Shown piece after piece: positions 27,143-35,803 of a stretch of 64,000 nucleotides of DNA. The stretch comes from E44-bin32 sp034430615. GTDB taxonomy: Bacteria > Chloroflexota > Anaerolineae > Anaerolineales > E44-bin32. The position numbers and the translations under genes were made by a program. Position 1 is the first letter of the stretch. Each line of letters opens with the position of its first letter. Under the pieces are notes generated by a model. It made no database searches. It had not been told where the DNA came from and worked only from the letters and a program-made list of their open reading frames with translations. Location of the stretch: positions 4,820 to 68,819 of the forward strand of contig DAOUEJ010000026.1 of the NCBI GenBank assembly GCA_034430615.1. Direction: 5' to 3'.

Positions 27143-28044
27143 TCACGCGCATAGTAAGGCGCGGCTGGATTTTCGACACTAACGAGGGTCGCAGAAATAC
27201 CGTCTGCCTCCATCGCCCTAACCAAGGAGTTGTAGACCTCGACTTTCAAGGCGATATTCCCGCCCTGTCCAAAGTATGCGATCCACCCGTGTGGATCCTG
27301 AAAGCCCAGTCCATGTTCCAGATCGTAGGCCCAGCCCGAGACCTGGGGCATTAAGGTCTTCAAATCGGTAGCGGCGGCGATGACCTCAGGATTAATGACT
27401 GGGTCGCTCGACAAATCACCAAATTGCAACGCAGGTTCTTCGCTAAATATATTGACAAGATTGCTTCCCACGCCATGCTGGATGTACGCCACGCCATCCG
27501 CTGAAAGCCACCAGATGCGTCCGGCATCATCCCAGGCAGCCGCTGGCTGCCTTTCCTTTAGATCAATCCTGACCTTGTTTGGCCAGGCCAACGTTACCTG
27601 TGCTTCGCTCACCTCTGCTGCCTCCTCTAGCTTCGCCTCCACCTTGGTCGGATCGATCTGGAAGATCGAAGTCCCTTCAATTCCGGCCAGGGATCGCGCT
27701 TGCGCCGGCGTAAGTAACTCCAGTCCCTCAAGCTCCGGTATCCCAACCTCGTACCCGGGAGCGTTGAAGAAGCGGATTAACCCCATCACCGCGAGCACCA
27801 TCACGACTGCCGCGAACATACGCTGCCCGACAAAGCCTGCCGGCAAGGCTGTCAGCTGGATTTGCGTGTTGTGCTCCCGGGAGAGCTCAAGATCATATCG
27901 CCGCCGCATACGCCGCGAGCGCTTTGGCTTGACCTCCTTGAGCTTTCCCGGCCGTTCAACACTGCGCTTGTCGCGAACTCTCCGCGCTCGGACCTCATCA
28001 GCCCGGCTGCCAGGGATGCCTAACGTCCGTTCGCCGACCGTCAC
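27139..28044 (-). CDS. ftsQ: Cell division protein FtsQ
   Basis: A 301-residue bitopic membrane protein. It has a long basic cytoplasmic N-terminus rich in Arg and Lys (about 1-65), one TM helix around 78-96, a POTRA-like domain (about 100-170: GIEGTSIFQIDPTKVEAKL, VTLAWPNKVRIDLKERQPAAAW) and a beta domain. GTG at 28044 overlaps the ddl stop (GTGA) and has GGAGGG 6 bases before it; the frame is open 37 codons further but that part is antisense-like ddl overlap. FtsQ links early and late divisome proteins. Confidence 0.9.
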   Translation of the reverse strand: MTVGERTLGIPGSRADEVRARRVRDKRSVERPGKLKEVKPKRSRRMRRRYDLELSREHNTQIQLTALPAGFVGQRMFAAVVMVLAVMGLIRFFNAPGYEVGIPELEGLELLTPAQARSLAGIEGTSIFQIDPTKVEAKLEEAAEVSEAQVTLAWPNKVRIDLKERQPAAAWDDAGRIWWLSADGVAYIQHGVGSNLVNIFSEEPALQFGDLSSDPVINPEVIAAATDLKTLMPQVSGWAYDLEHGLGFQDPHGWIAYFGQGGNIALKVEVYNSLVRAMEADGISATLVSVENPAAPYYARD

Positions 28045-29147
28045 CGCGTCCCTCCGTAATTCCGAACAAGCGCCTGCTTCTGCGTATGTCGTTCGAGGGC
28101 CAGATCGACCAGCCTGTTCAGCAAGCGCGAGTAGGGCATCCCACTTGCTTCCCACAGCTTCGGGTACATGCTGATTTGCGTGAAGCCGGGGATGGTGTTG
28201 ATTTCGTTCAGGTAAAGATCACCCGACCTGCGTTCGAGCAAGAAATCAACGCGAGCCATGCCGGCACCGTCAATCGCCTGGTAGGATTGAACAGCAACTT
28301 CTCGGGCACGATTCATGATTTCGTCGTCAATCGGGGCCGGGATAATCAACTCAGATGTGTCCTTGAGGTACTTCGCCTCGTACGAATAAAATGCATCATT
28401 CGGAACGATCTCACCGGCGATCGAGGCCTGCGGTTCCTCATTCCCTAGAACGCTGACTTCGATCTCGCGTGCCTCAATCCCGAGCTCAACCAGGATGCGG
28501 CGGTCGTACTGGGCTGCCTCGTACAGGCCTTCGATTAGGTCCGAGCGGTTTTCACAGCGGCTGATCCCAACCGAGGACCCAAGGTTGGCGGGTTTCGTGA
28601 AGAGTGGATATGGCCCCAGCCGCTCTGCCTGTTCCAACATGCCTCCCAAACCGTTTCCCATCCCACTTGCGTTGAAAATTACCCAATCTAGCACGGGTAT
28701 GCCATGCGCACGCATCAAGGCCTTGAATAAGCCTTTATCCATCGCCACCGCTGAGGCCAAGACACCTGCCCCCACGTAGGGAGCATCTGCCAGCTCGAGC
28801 AAGCCCTGCAGGCTTCCATCTTCGCCGAACGTGCCGTGGAGGACGGGGAAGAGGACATCCAACTCGGTCTTGACCTCGATAACCCCTTCGCTCTGTATGT
28901 AGAGCCGGCCTTGGTCTGGCTCTGGAAGGAGGAAAACCGGTGTCAGATCTTCAATCCGGTCGCCTTCATAACATGCAAGAACATCCGACCCGGATAACCA
29001 GCGCCCATCCTTGCTGATCCCGATCTCGGTGATGGTATAGCGAGCAGGGTCAAGGGCTGAGATCACGGAACGCGCTGACATGAGCGAGACCTCATGTTCT
29101 CCACTGCGTCCTCCGAATATCACCCCAAGTCGCATCTTCTCTGTCAC
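28041..29147 (-). CDS. ddl: D-alanine-D-alanine ligase
   Basis: A 368-residue ATP-grasp ligase making the D-Ala-D-Ala dipeptide used by MurF. Seen are VIFGGRSGEHEVSLMSA at the N-terminus, the LHGTFGEDGSLQG substrate loop, KPANLGSSVGIS for ATP, and the C-terminal NEINTIPGFTQISMYPKLWEASG with metal-binding Glu and Asn. The GTG start overlaps the murB stop (GTGA). Residues around the D-Ala site look standard, with no sign of a D-Lac type enzyme, although the specificity residue was not checked by alignment. Confidence 0.95.
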   Translation of the reverse strand: MTEKMRLGVIFGGRSGEHEVSLMSARSVISALDPARYTITEIGISKDGRWLSGSDVLACYEGDRIEDLTPVFLLPEPDQGRLYIQSEGVIEVKTELDVLFPVLHGTFGEDGSLQGLLELADAPYVGAGVLASAVAMDKGLFKALMRAHGIPVLDWVIFNASGMGNGLGGMLEQAERLGPYPLFTKPANLGSSVGISRCENRSDLIEGLYEAAQYDRRILVELGIEAREIEVSVLGNEEPQASIAGEIVPNDAFYSYEAKYLKDTSELIIPAPIDDEIMNRAREVAVQSYQAIDGAGMARVDFLLERRSGDLYLNEINTIPGFTQISMYPKLWEASGMPYSRLLNRLVDLALERHTQKQALVRNYGGTR

Positions 29148-30109
29148 ACGTTTTCCCCGTTCACAAGCTGAAGCTCCGGCCAGTCCCCAATCAGCTCGAT
29201 CTCCAGTTCGAGATCTACCCCGTGCACCTTGCGGACCTTGTCCTCGGCTTGCTGAATCAATCTACGAACATCCCCCGCCTTCGCCCCGCCCTCGTTAATG
29301 AAGAAGTTGGCATGCTTTTCACTTATAACAGCCTCTCCTTCGCGTAAACCTTTCAAGCCTGCGGTGTCGAGCAACCTGCCTGCATAATCTCCAACCGGGT
29401 TCTTGAACATCGAACCCATGCTTGCTCCGGCTGGCTGCGAATGCTCCCGCCGCTCTGCATACTCCCGCATTGTCCTCTTACAAGCATCGGGTGTCGAAGC
29501 TGACAGCCCCAGAGTGGCTGTTAGGACGATGAACGCGCCCGGATTGCGCTTCACGCGGCTCCTCCGGTAGCCATACTCAAACCGTTCGACAGGCCAGGAT
29601 TCCTGTCCTCCGTCATGTTGCAAGATTTCGGCCAGGATCAGCGATCCGGCGGTGTCTCCGCCATGCGCCCCGGCATTGCCAACGACCGCCCCACCCAGTG
29701 ACCCCGGCACACCGGCAGCCCACTCAAGCCCTGCCCAACCCCGCTCGGCCGCCTGGCGGGCGAGCGTCCCCAGGGATGCCCCGGATTCAGCCCAGATGGA
29801 AGGCCGCTCTCCACCTTCGTTAAAACGGCGATTGCGTGCCCGGTTCAAAACCACCACTTCGCGCACTCCCTCATCAGCCACCAGCACGTTTGAGCCGCCT
29901 CCAAGCACACGGAACGCAAGCCCGCGCTCCCACAGTTTCTCGGCTGCCGAAGCCAATGCTTCTGCCGATCTGACCTCGATCAGGTGATCGGCCGGACCGC
30001 CCAAGCGGGACGAGGTATATGGTGCCAGCGGGACATCCTTGCGGTACGCCTCCCCGAATGTTTCTGGCATCCATACGAGATCCTCTCCCACAGCCAGACG
30101 CAAACTCAC
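29144..30109 (-). CDS. murB: UDP-N-acetylenolpyruvoylglucosamine reductase
   Basis: A 321-residue FAD enzyme that reduces enolpyruvyl-UDP-GlcNAc to UDP-MurNAc. It follows the type II pattern: YTSSRLGGPAD, VLGGGSNVLVADEG for FAD, GLEWAAGVPGSLGGAVVGNAG, YGYRRSRVK, GSMFKNP, and the C-terminal SEKHANFFIN with the proton-donor region. GTG at 30109 overlaps the stop of the small upstream gene orf56 (GTGA), a second tight coupling inside this stretch. Confidence 0.95.
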   Translation of the reverse strand: MSLRLAVGEDLVWMPETFGEAYRKDVPLAPYTSSRLGGPADHLIEVRSAEALASAAEKLWERGLAFRVLGGGSNVLVADEGVREVVVLNRARNRRFNEGGERPSIWAESGASLGTLARQAAERGWAGLEWAAGVPGSLGGAVVGNAGAHGGDTAGSLILAEILQHDGGQESWPVERFEYGYRRSRVKRNPGAFIVLTATLGLSASTPDACKRTMREYAERREHSQPAGASMGSMFKNPVGDYAGRLLDTAGLKGLREGEAVISEKHANFFINEGGAKAGDVRRLIQQAEDKVRKVHGVDLELEIELIGDWPELQLVNGENV

Positions 30110-30276
30110 AGATCGCGGACCCTTTCGATCAGCTTATTCAGCATCCCGGTTTCCGGATCCATGGCGCTGATCGTCTCCTTCACCCGATATTCCGGCTCGG
30201 TGGCGCGCTTCGCGGCAAGGCGCAGCCTGAGCTCCATCTTCCGATCTGCTTCGAAGACGCCCTTCTTCTTAGCCAT
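30106..30276 (-). CDS. Unrecognised 56-residue protein between murC and murB
   Basis: A short gene starting at ATG 30276, preceded by GGGAGAGGGAGATC, so it has a good ribosome site. Its start overlaps the end of murC by 8 bases (ATGGCTAA) and its TGA overlaps the murB GTG (GTGA), which is exactly how the accepted genes of this cluster are packed. The product is small, basic and probably helical: it begins MAKKKGVFEADRKMELRL and ends LIERVRDL, with no cysteine and no TM segment. No family is recognised. A role in division or wall synthesis is only inferred from position. Confidence 0.72.
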   Translation of the reverse strand: MAKKKGVFEADRKMELRLRLAAKRATEPEYRVKETISAMDPETGMLNKLIERVRDL

Positions 30277-31642
30277 GATCTCCCTCTCCCTCGCTTCTCT
30301 TGATGGCCTCTAACAGGCGGGTACCGACCAGGTTTCCATCGCCTGCACTCAAGGTCAGGACTACATCGCCCGGTTGGACTTCTGCGGCGAGCCTCCGGAC
30401 AATCGCTTCAAAATCGGGGATAAATTGGACCCGGTCGCCTTCAATGAACGCGGCGATCTTCTCCCCGCTGAATTCTGGGTCCCGCTCCTCTCGAGCGGCG
30501 AACACTTCCGTCACGATGACCTCATCCGCGCCAGCAAAAGCCTGGGCGAAACCAGCCTTAAGTGCCCGCAGCCTGGAATAAGTGTGCGGTTGAAAGACGA
30601 CCCACAAGCGACCCTGCGAGAACCGCTGGCGGGCAGCCTGGAGTGTGGCTTTGATTTCGGTCGGGTGATGGGCATAATCATCGATGACTGCCACCCCGGA
30701 CTGCTCGCCAATCAACTCAAATCTGCGCCCGGCCCCATGGAAGCTCGTCAAGGCCTCCCGGGCGACGCGAAATTCGACACCCATCAAATCGCTCACTGCA
30801 AGACCAGCCAGAGCGTTGAGGACGTTATGCGCACCTGGCAGTCGCGTCCGGACCAGACCAAGCGTCTCTGCTTCGCGCAGCACCAGGAAATCGGAGCCGC
30901 CCGCCGAATTAGCACGGATATCTTCCGCTCTCCAATCTGCCCCGCTGGTAAATCCGTAGGTCTTGCGGCTGACACCAACCGGGGAGAGGGAGGCTGCACC
31001 GGCATCCTCTGCGCAAATAACCAGCGTTGACCGTACCTGACCCGCAAATTGCTGGAAGGCTTGCTGGAAGGCTTCCAGGGTGGGGTAGCAGTCTGGGTGA
31101 TCGAGTTCCACATTCGTGATCACGGCCAGGTCCGGCTCAAGCCCGAGGAAGGTCCGATCATATTCGTCTGCTTCAATCACGAAGATCGACCCGCTGCCGG
31201 CCTTGGCGTTTGACCCAAAATCTGGCAGCATGCCGCCAACAATAAAACTCGGATCCCGGCCAGCCTGCTCAAAGATCCAGGCAATGATCCCGGTGGTGGT
31301 TGTCTTCCCATGCGTGCCAGCCACGGCGATGGTCTGGAACGAAGCAGTAAGCTCGTGCAGGAACTCCGCTCTGTGCTGCACCGGGATTCCCTTTTCTCGG
31401 GCCGTCTCAAGCTCGACATTTCCGGCAGGAATGGCCGAGGAGGCGACCACCAGATCGGCTCCTGACACATTCTCCGCGTTGTGACCATATGTGATCCTCA
31501 CACCCTTGGCCTCAAGGTTCGCCGAGTACACGGACCGGGCGCGGTCTGAACCGGTAACCCGCTCACCGCGCCCGAGAAGCACAATCGCGATGGCGGACAT
31601 CCCTGCTCCACCGATACCCACCAGGTGAATATGCCGGCTCAT
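30269..31642 (-). CDS. murC: UDP-N-acetylmuramate-L-alanine ligase
   Basis: A 457-residue Mur ligase adding the first amino acid of the peptide stem. The N-terminal Rossmann domain shows HLVGIGGAGMSAIA, and the ATP loop is GTHGKTTTTGI. The central domain carries FVIEADEYDRTFL and NVELDHPDCY. DYAHHPTEIKATLQAAR begins the C-terminal domain. It starts within the stop of the CvpA-like gene (ATGA) and ends over the start of orf56. Confidence 0.96.
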   Translation of the reverse strand: MSRHIHLVGIGGAGMSAIAIVLLGRGERVTGSDRARSVYSANLEAKGVRITYGHNAENVSGADLVVASSAIPAGNVELETAREKGIPVQHRAEFLHELTASFQTIAVAGTHGKTTTTGIIAWIFEQAGRDPSFIVGGMLPDFGSNAKAGSGSIFVIEADEYDRTFLGLEPDLAVITNVELDHPDCYPTLEAFQQAFQQFAGQVRSTLVICAEDAGAASLSPVGVSRKTYGFTSGADWRAEDIRANSAGGSDFLVLREAETLGLVRTRLPGAHNVLNALAGLAVSDLMGVEFRVAREALTSFHGAGRRFELIGEQSGVAVIDDYAHHPTEIKATLQAARQRFSQGRLWVVFQPHTYSRLRALKAGFAQAFAGADEVIVTEVFAAREERDPEFSGEKIAAFIEGDRVQFIPDFEAIVRRLAAEVQPGDVVLTLSAGDGNLVGTRLLEAIKRSEGEGDHG

Positions 31643-32172
31643 ACGAACACCACGATGATGAAGACGAAAACGATGCCCACCGCGAAATAGAGCTGCGGAA
31701 TAGGCAGAATCTGCGGAGGCAGGATCTGGACGATGTTCGTGATCTGCTCGAATAAAGCCGTCCCCTGCTCCGGCATCTGGATCAGGTCTGTTGGATAACC
31801 CAGATCATGCAGGTAGAACCACAACGAGCCGAAGAGCAAATACCCATTTAATGCACCCATCAGGATGCCGAGCAGGATGTCCTGGAGCCGCTCCCGGACC
31901 AGTTTTGGCTGCAGGGCCCTCAGGTGGGGTGTCTGGTAGCCAAAGAATGCCAGCAAGCAGACCAGCAATCCCCGGATCATGAATTGGGTTGACGGGGGTT
32001 GCATCACCAAGGCAGTGTAGTAAGGCCGAATATTTGTCTCCAGGATCTGAATGATGAACAAAGCCAGGATGATCGAACTTGTCACTAGCAATTCTTTCGC
32101 CCAACCGCGCGTCGCGCCGATGATGGCGAAGAGCAGGATCAGGATGCCGAAAAGGACAACCAGGCTAACCAT
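31639..32172 (-). CDS. CvpA-like membrane protein inside the dcw cluster
   Basis: A 177-residue membrane protein with about four TM helices. The first (SLVVLFGILILLFAIIGATRGWAKE) and the following LLVTSSIILALFII resemble the CvpA family pattern of a helix, G-x-x-RGW-x-KE, then a second helix. ATG 32172 overlaps the murG stop by 8 bases (ATGGTTAG). The reading frame extends another 48 codons upstream over murG, but that part is antisense-free overlap with low plausibility. CvpA proteins are linked to envelope integrity; here the job is inferred from location between murG and murC. Confidence 0.68.
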   Translation of the reverse strand: MVSLVVLFGILILLFAIIGATRGWAKELLVTSSIILALFIIQILETNIRPYYTALVMQPPSTQFMIRGLLVCLLAFFGYQTPHLRALQPKLVRERLQDILLGILMGALNGYLLFGSLWFYLHDLGYPTDLIQMPEQGTALFEQITNIVQILPPQILPIPQLYFAVGIVFVFIIVVFV

Positions 32173-33265
32173 GCTGCTCGCCCCGCTCCTGGATGAGCTG
32201 CTCGATCCCCTGCGCGATCGCCTGGGCAGCTCCTGGTTTTGCCAGCTTGCAGCTGGCATCACGCATAGCCTGTATCCTGGCCGGGTTAGCAAGGAGCGAT
32301 TCAACCTGTAGCGCAAGCTGATCCTTCAGCGCTGCATCCTCGAGTATGATCGCGGCCCCGTTCGATTCGAGGAAGCGTGCGTTGACAACCTGATAGCGCC
32401 ACGCATGCGGATATGGAACCAGGATTGCCGGTAGGCTATAGCGCGGCAGTTCCCCAAGCGATGCTGCGCCCGCGCGTGAAACCACCAGATCCGCAGCCGA
32501 GAAAGCCAGACCCATCTCTTCGTGCAGATATGGATAAGCTACATATCTGGAGCGCTCTACCGGGGTGAGGCCTGCCCTGAATTCCTGCGTGCGCGGCCAA
32601 TCGAGTTCACCGCTGAGATGAAGGATCTGGCAGGATTTCAGCAGTCGCCCCAGATTGGCTTCAAGCGCCAGATTGAGTGAGCGGGCGCCACGACTGCCAC
32701 CGAAAACCATCAATGTCGGATCAGCACTCGAGAGCCCGAGGCTGCGCCGCGCTTGACCAGGATCATGAAGCTCGAGCTGTTCTCGAAGCGGGTAGCCGGT
32801 GATCGTGACTGGGGCCGTCTGCGGGTAGTAGCGGCGGGACTCTTCAGTGGTGACCGCGATCACATCTGCCCGGCGGGCGATATACCGCAGTGCCAGTGCC
32901 GGCTCGATATCGGGTACGAACACCGCCTGGGGTAGCTCCCGACCCGCGATCGATACGGGAACTCCAACATAGCCTCCGGTGAAGAAGAGTACCTGCGGTT
33001 GGTAGCGTTTGAGGATGCCTGCAGCAGCGGGAACGCCGTTCAGGAGGCGCCACGCGTTCCCGGGCAGCTTGCGCAGCCCGACGCCGTGCACACCCGCAGC
33101 CGGGATCGACTCGAAGGGAATGCCTGCTCGCTTCACGAGCCCGGATTCCATGCCGCCCTCACCTCCGACCCAGAGCACGTCAGCGCTCTTGCCGAGAGCG
33201 GCGACGACGGCCAAGGCGGGATACACTCCGCCCCCGGTTCCTCCGGCTGACACTAAAAGTCGCAA
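32165..33265 (-). CDS. murG: UDP-GlcNAc:lipid I transferase MurG
   Basis: A 366-residue GT28 glycosyltransferase converting lipid I to lipid II at the inner face of the membrane. The start MRLLVSAGGTGGGVYPALAV fits the family except that the usual His after GGTGG is Gly. The second domain has MVFGGSRGARSLN, LHLSGELDW, SRAGAASLGEL with the conserved Glu, and LVPYPHA. TTG at 33265 is the only start that keeps the conserved N-terminus, and it makes an 86-base out-of-phase overlap with ftsW. Confidence 0.93.
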   Translation of the reverse strand: MRLLVSAGGTGGGVYPALAVVAALGKSADVLWVGGEGGMESGLVKRAGIPFESIPAAGVHGVGLRKLPGNAWRLLNGVPAAAGILKRYQPQVLFFTGGYVGVPVSIAGRELPQAVFVPDIEPALALRYIARRADVIAVTTEESRRYYPQTAPVTITGYPLREQLELHDPGQARRSLGLSSADPTLMVFGGSRGARSLNLALEANLGRLLKSCQILHLSGELDWPRTQEFRAGLTPVERSRYVAYPYLHEEMGLAFSAADLVVSRAGAASLGELPRYSLPAILVPYPHAWRYQVVNARFLESNGAAIILEDAALKDQLALQVESLLANPARIQAMRDASCKLAKPGAAQAIAQGIEQLIQERGEQHG

Positions 33266-34406
33266 CTTGGCCTCGCTTCCTTGCTTCTGCGCGCGTTTGA
33301 CGGGAAACGTTCAATAGCAATCCGACCCCGGCCATGATCGTCACCAGGCTCGACCCTCCGTAGCTGAAAAACGGTAATGCGTTGCCTGCGAAGGGCAGCA
33401 AGCCTAGCAGTACTGACATGTTGATCAGCGCTTCCGCCCCGATCCAGAAGGTGATCCCGCTTGCCAGGAGCAGCGCAAGCCGGTCCTCGGTCTCAACCGC
33501 CACTCGGAAACCTCGCCAAAGGAAAAGACAGAACAGGATCAGGACCAACATCGCGCCTACCAAACCGAGTTCTTCCCCGACGATGGCAAAAACGCTATCC
33601 GTATGTGGAGCGGGAAGAAACCCGAACTTTGCCCGGCTTGCGCCCAGGCCCCGCCCAAATAGCCCGCCGTTATAGAATGCCTGGAGCGATTGCTGCACGT
33701 GGTAGGAGGCTTTCTCAATGTCGAACAGGCCTTCCTTAAACTGCAGCCACCTCTCGGCTCCAGTCTGGTGCAGGCGGACCATAATGTAGCCCACCGTGCC
33801 TCCGCCCAGGCCAAGGCCCAGGGTCTGGAGTGTGTGCGCGCCCGCCAGGTAGAACATCGTCAGCGAGACGAGCCCGATGGTCAGGCCAGCGCTCAAGTCG
33901 GGCTGGGCGACAATCAAACCACCCACAAGACCCACAATGAAAACCAGTGGCATGAACCCGTAGCCCAGATCGCTCAGCCGCTCGCCTTTCGATTCCATCC
34001 ATACGGCCAAGTAGATCACCAATGCCAACTTAGCCAGTTCGGAGGGCTGCACCGACGCGCCCAGGAAAGCGCGCTTATACTCTCCGCCCAGATTTACAAG
34101 CAGGACGGCGAAGAGGATGATGATCGTTGCAGCAATCACAGGCAGCGCGATCCGCCGCAACCATGACAGCGGGAACCAGGCAGCGACCACCATGGCACCA
34201 ATCCCCAGGGTCATATTCACAAGTTGACGATTGAAGATGGCATTGTGATCGCCATACAAGCGCCATGAAACATCCCAGCTTGCGGAGTAAACCATGACCA
34301 TCCCGAGCACGAGCATGACCCCGGTCAGAACGAGCAGCCACAGGTCGAATGGCAGCTGAAAACGGCGTGTATTCACAATCGGCTCGCGCAAAGAACCCTC
34401 GATCAT
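33180..34406 (-). CDS. ftsW: Peptidoglycan glycosyltransferase FtsW
   Basis: A 408-residue SEDS protein with about ten TM helices. Family landmarks are LVLGMVMVYSAS, the FLGASVQPSELAKLALVIYLA segment that includes the conserved P-S-E motif, QPDLSAGLTIG with the catalytic Asp, GLGASRAKFGFLPAPHTDSVFAIVGEELG, and PFFSYGGSSL. It polymerises glycan at the septum together with FtsI. The last 40 or so residues are an Arg-rich tail encoded in the region that overlaps murG. It starts in the stop of murD (ATGA). Confidence 0.95.
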   Translation of the reverse strand: MIEGSLREPIVNTRRFQLPFDLWLLVLTGVMLVLGMVMVYSASWDVSWRLYGDHNAIFNRQLVNMTLGIGAMVVAAWFPLSWLRRIALPVIAATIIILFAVLLVNLGGEYKRAFLGASVQPSELAKLALVIYLAVWMESKGERLSDLGYGFMPLVFIVGLVGGLIVAQPDLSAGLTIGLVSLTMFYLAGAHTLQTLGLGLGGGTVGYIMVRLHQTGAERWLQFKEGLFDIEKASYHVQQSLQAFYNGGLFGRGLGASRAKFGFLPAPHTDSVFAIVGEELGLVGAMLVLILFCLFLWRGFRVAVETEDRLALLLASGITFWIGAEALINMSVLLGLLPFAGNALPFFSYGGSSLVTIMAGVGLLLNVSRQTRAEARKRGQVATFSVSRRNRGRSVSRLGRRRRSRQER

Positions 34407-35791
34407 AGTGTCCCCACCAATGCCGTGAAGCGTTCGCCGCGAGCCTCGTAGTTCTCGAATTCATCGAAGCTTGTGCAGCCAGGTGAGAGCAGCACGACCA
34501 TGCCGGGTTTTATCAGCGCGCTGGCGATGGAGATTGCCTCGTCGAGACCTTGCGCGAGTTCGATCGAAGCTGCACCATCCAGATCTTCGAAGCTTCTGAT
34601 CAACCCCGCGAACCTGGGCCCAACCTCGCCAAATAGCACAATGTGGTCCACGCGACCGAGGACCTCCTTGAAGAACGGTTCCCAGGGCAGAGCTTTATCC
34701 TGGCCACCGAGAAGTAAGATGATCGGCTCGTCAAAAGCGTAGACAGCAGCCAGTGCGCGAGCAGGCGTGGTGGCGATCGAATCGTTGTACCAGGCCGCTC
34801 CAGCAACGGAACGCACAAACTGGAGCCGGTGCGGTACACCTTCGAAGGTAGTTGCCACCTTGCTCATCGCTTCAGTGTGAACGCCGGCCGGTGCCGAGAG
34901 GGCACAAGCGGCCAGCAAGTTAAGCTGGTTGTGTTTGCCGCGCAGGCGGAGATCGCGCACATCACAGATCTCCCGCTGCTCTCCACCGAAGCGCAGCATT
35001 AGCTTCTTGCCTTCGATGAAGGCTGCCTCTTCCGTTCCTGGATCCACTTCACCAAACCCGATCAACCTGCCCTTTACATCGAAATGCACATCCCAGGCAG
35101 CAGGGTCATCGTGGTTTAACACAGCCCAATCACCGGTCTCCTGGAAAGTGAGGATGCGCTTCTTAGCCTGAACGTAGTTCTCCATCGTGCCGTGCCGGTC
35201 CAGGTGGTCCGGTGTCAGGTTGAGGATGGCGGCGATATCCGGGCTTGAGCTCATCAGCTCGAGCTGGAACGAAGAAAGCTCCATGACGGCAATGTCGCCA
35301 CTCTTCATGTGTTCCAAGTCGATGAGCAAGGGACGGCCAATATTCCCCCCCAACCAAACGGACCGTTTGGTACCGCGAAACGCAATTTCAGCCATCCGCG
35401 CAACAAGCGAGGTGGTCGTCGTTTTGCCGGCGGAGCCTGTGATGCCGATCACAGTCGCAGGTGTCTCGGTGAGGAAGAGCTGCCCATCATTGCTCACCTC
35501 GATACCCCGCAGGCGCGCCTCGACGGCAAGCGGGATATCCGCCGGCACTCCACCGGAAAGGAAGAGCGCCTCGGTTCCCTCAAGAAGTGTCAGGGGGTGT
35601 TCACCGAGTTCGTACTCGAATTGCAGCTCTTTCAGTTCGGCCATTTCGTCCTGCAGTTCCGCTGCGGATTTCAGATCCGTCAGCACAACATGAGCGCCGC
35701 GTTCAACCAGGTAACGGACAAGCGCTTTTCCCTGACGCGCCAGCCCGATGACCACAACCCGTTTGCCCGCCCATCGAGACACAGCAATCAA
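34403..35791 (-). CDS. murD: UDP-MurNAc-L-alanine:D-glutamate ligase
   Basis: A 462-residue Mur ligase. VVVIGLARQGKALVRYL begins the N-terminal Rossmann-like domain; the ATP loop is GITGSAGKTTTTSL, followed by MELSSFQLELM, LNLTPDHLDRHGTMENY and the C-terminal VAGAAWYNDSIATTP and LLLGGQDK segments. The start is TTG at 35791 (12 bases after orf97), or GTG at 35782; neither has a strong ribosome site, so translation probably relies on coupling to orf97. Confidence 0.95.
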   Translation of the reverse strand: MIAVSRWAGKRVVVIGLARQGKALVRYLVERGAHVVLTDLKSAAELQDEMAELKELQFEYELGEHPLTLLEGTEALFLSGGVPADIPLAVEARLRGIEVSNDGQLFLTETPATVIGITGSAGKTTTTSLVARMAEIAFRGTKRSVWLGGNIGRPLLIDLEHMKSGDIAVMELSSFQLELMSSSPDIAAILNLTPDHLDRHGTMENYVQAKKRILTFQETGDWAVLNHDDPAAWDVHFDVKGRLIGFGEVDPGTEEAAFIEGKKLMLRFGGEQREICDVRDLRLRGKHNQLNLLAACALSAPAGVHTEAMSKVATTFEGVPHRLQFVRSVAGAAWYNDSIATTPARALAAVYAFDEPIILLLGGQDKALPWEPFFKEVLGRVDHIVLFGEVGPRFAGLIRSFEDLDGAASIELAQGLDEAISIASALIKPGMVVLLSPGCTSFDEFENYEARGERFTALVGTL

Positions 35792-35803
35792 ATCATTCGC
35801 TGA

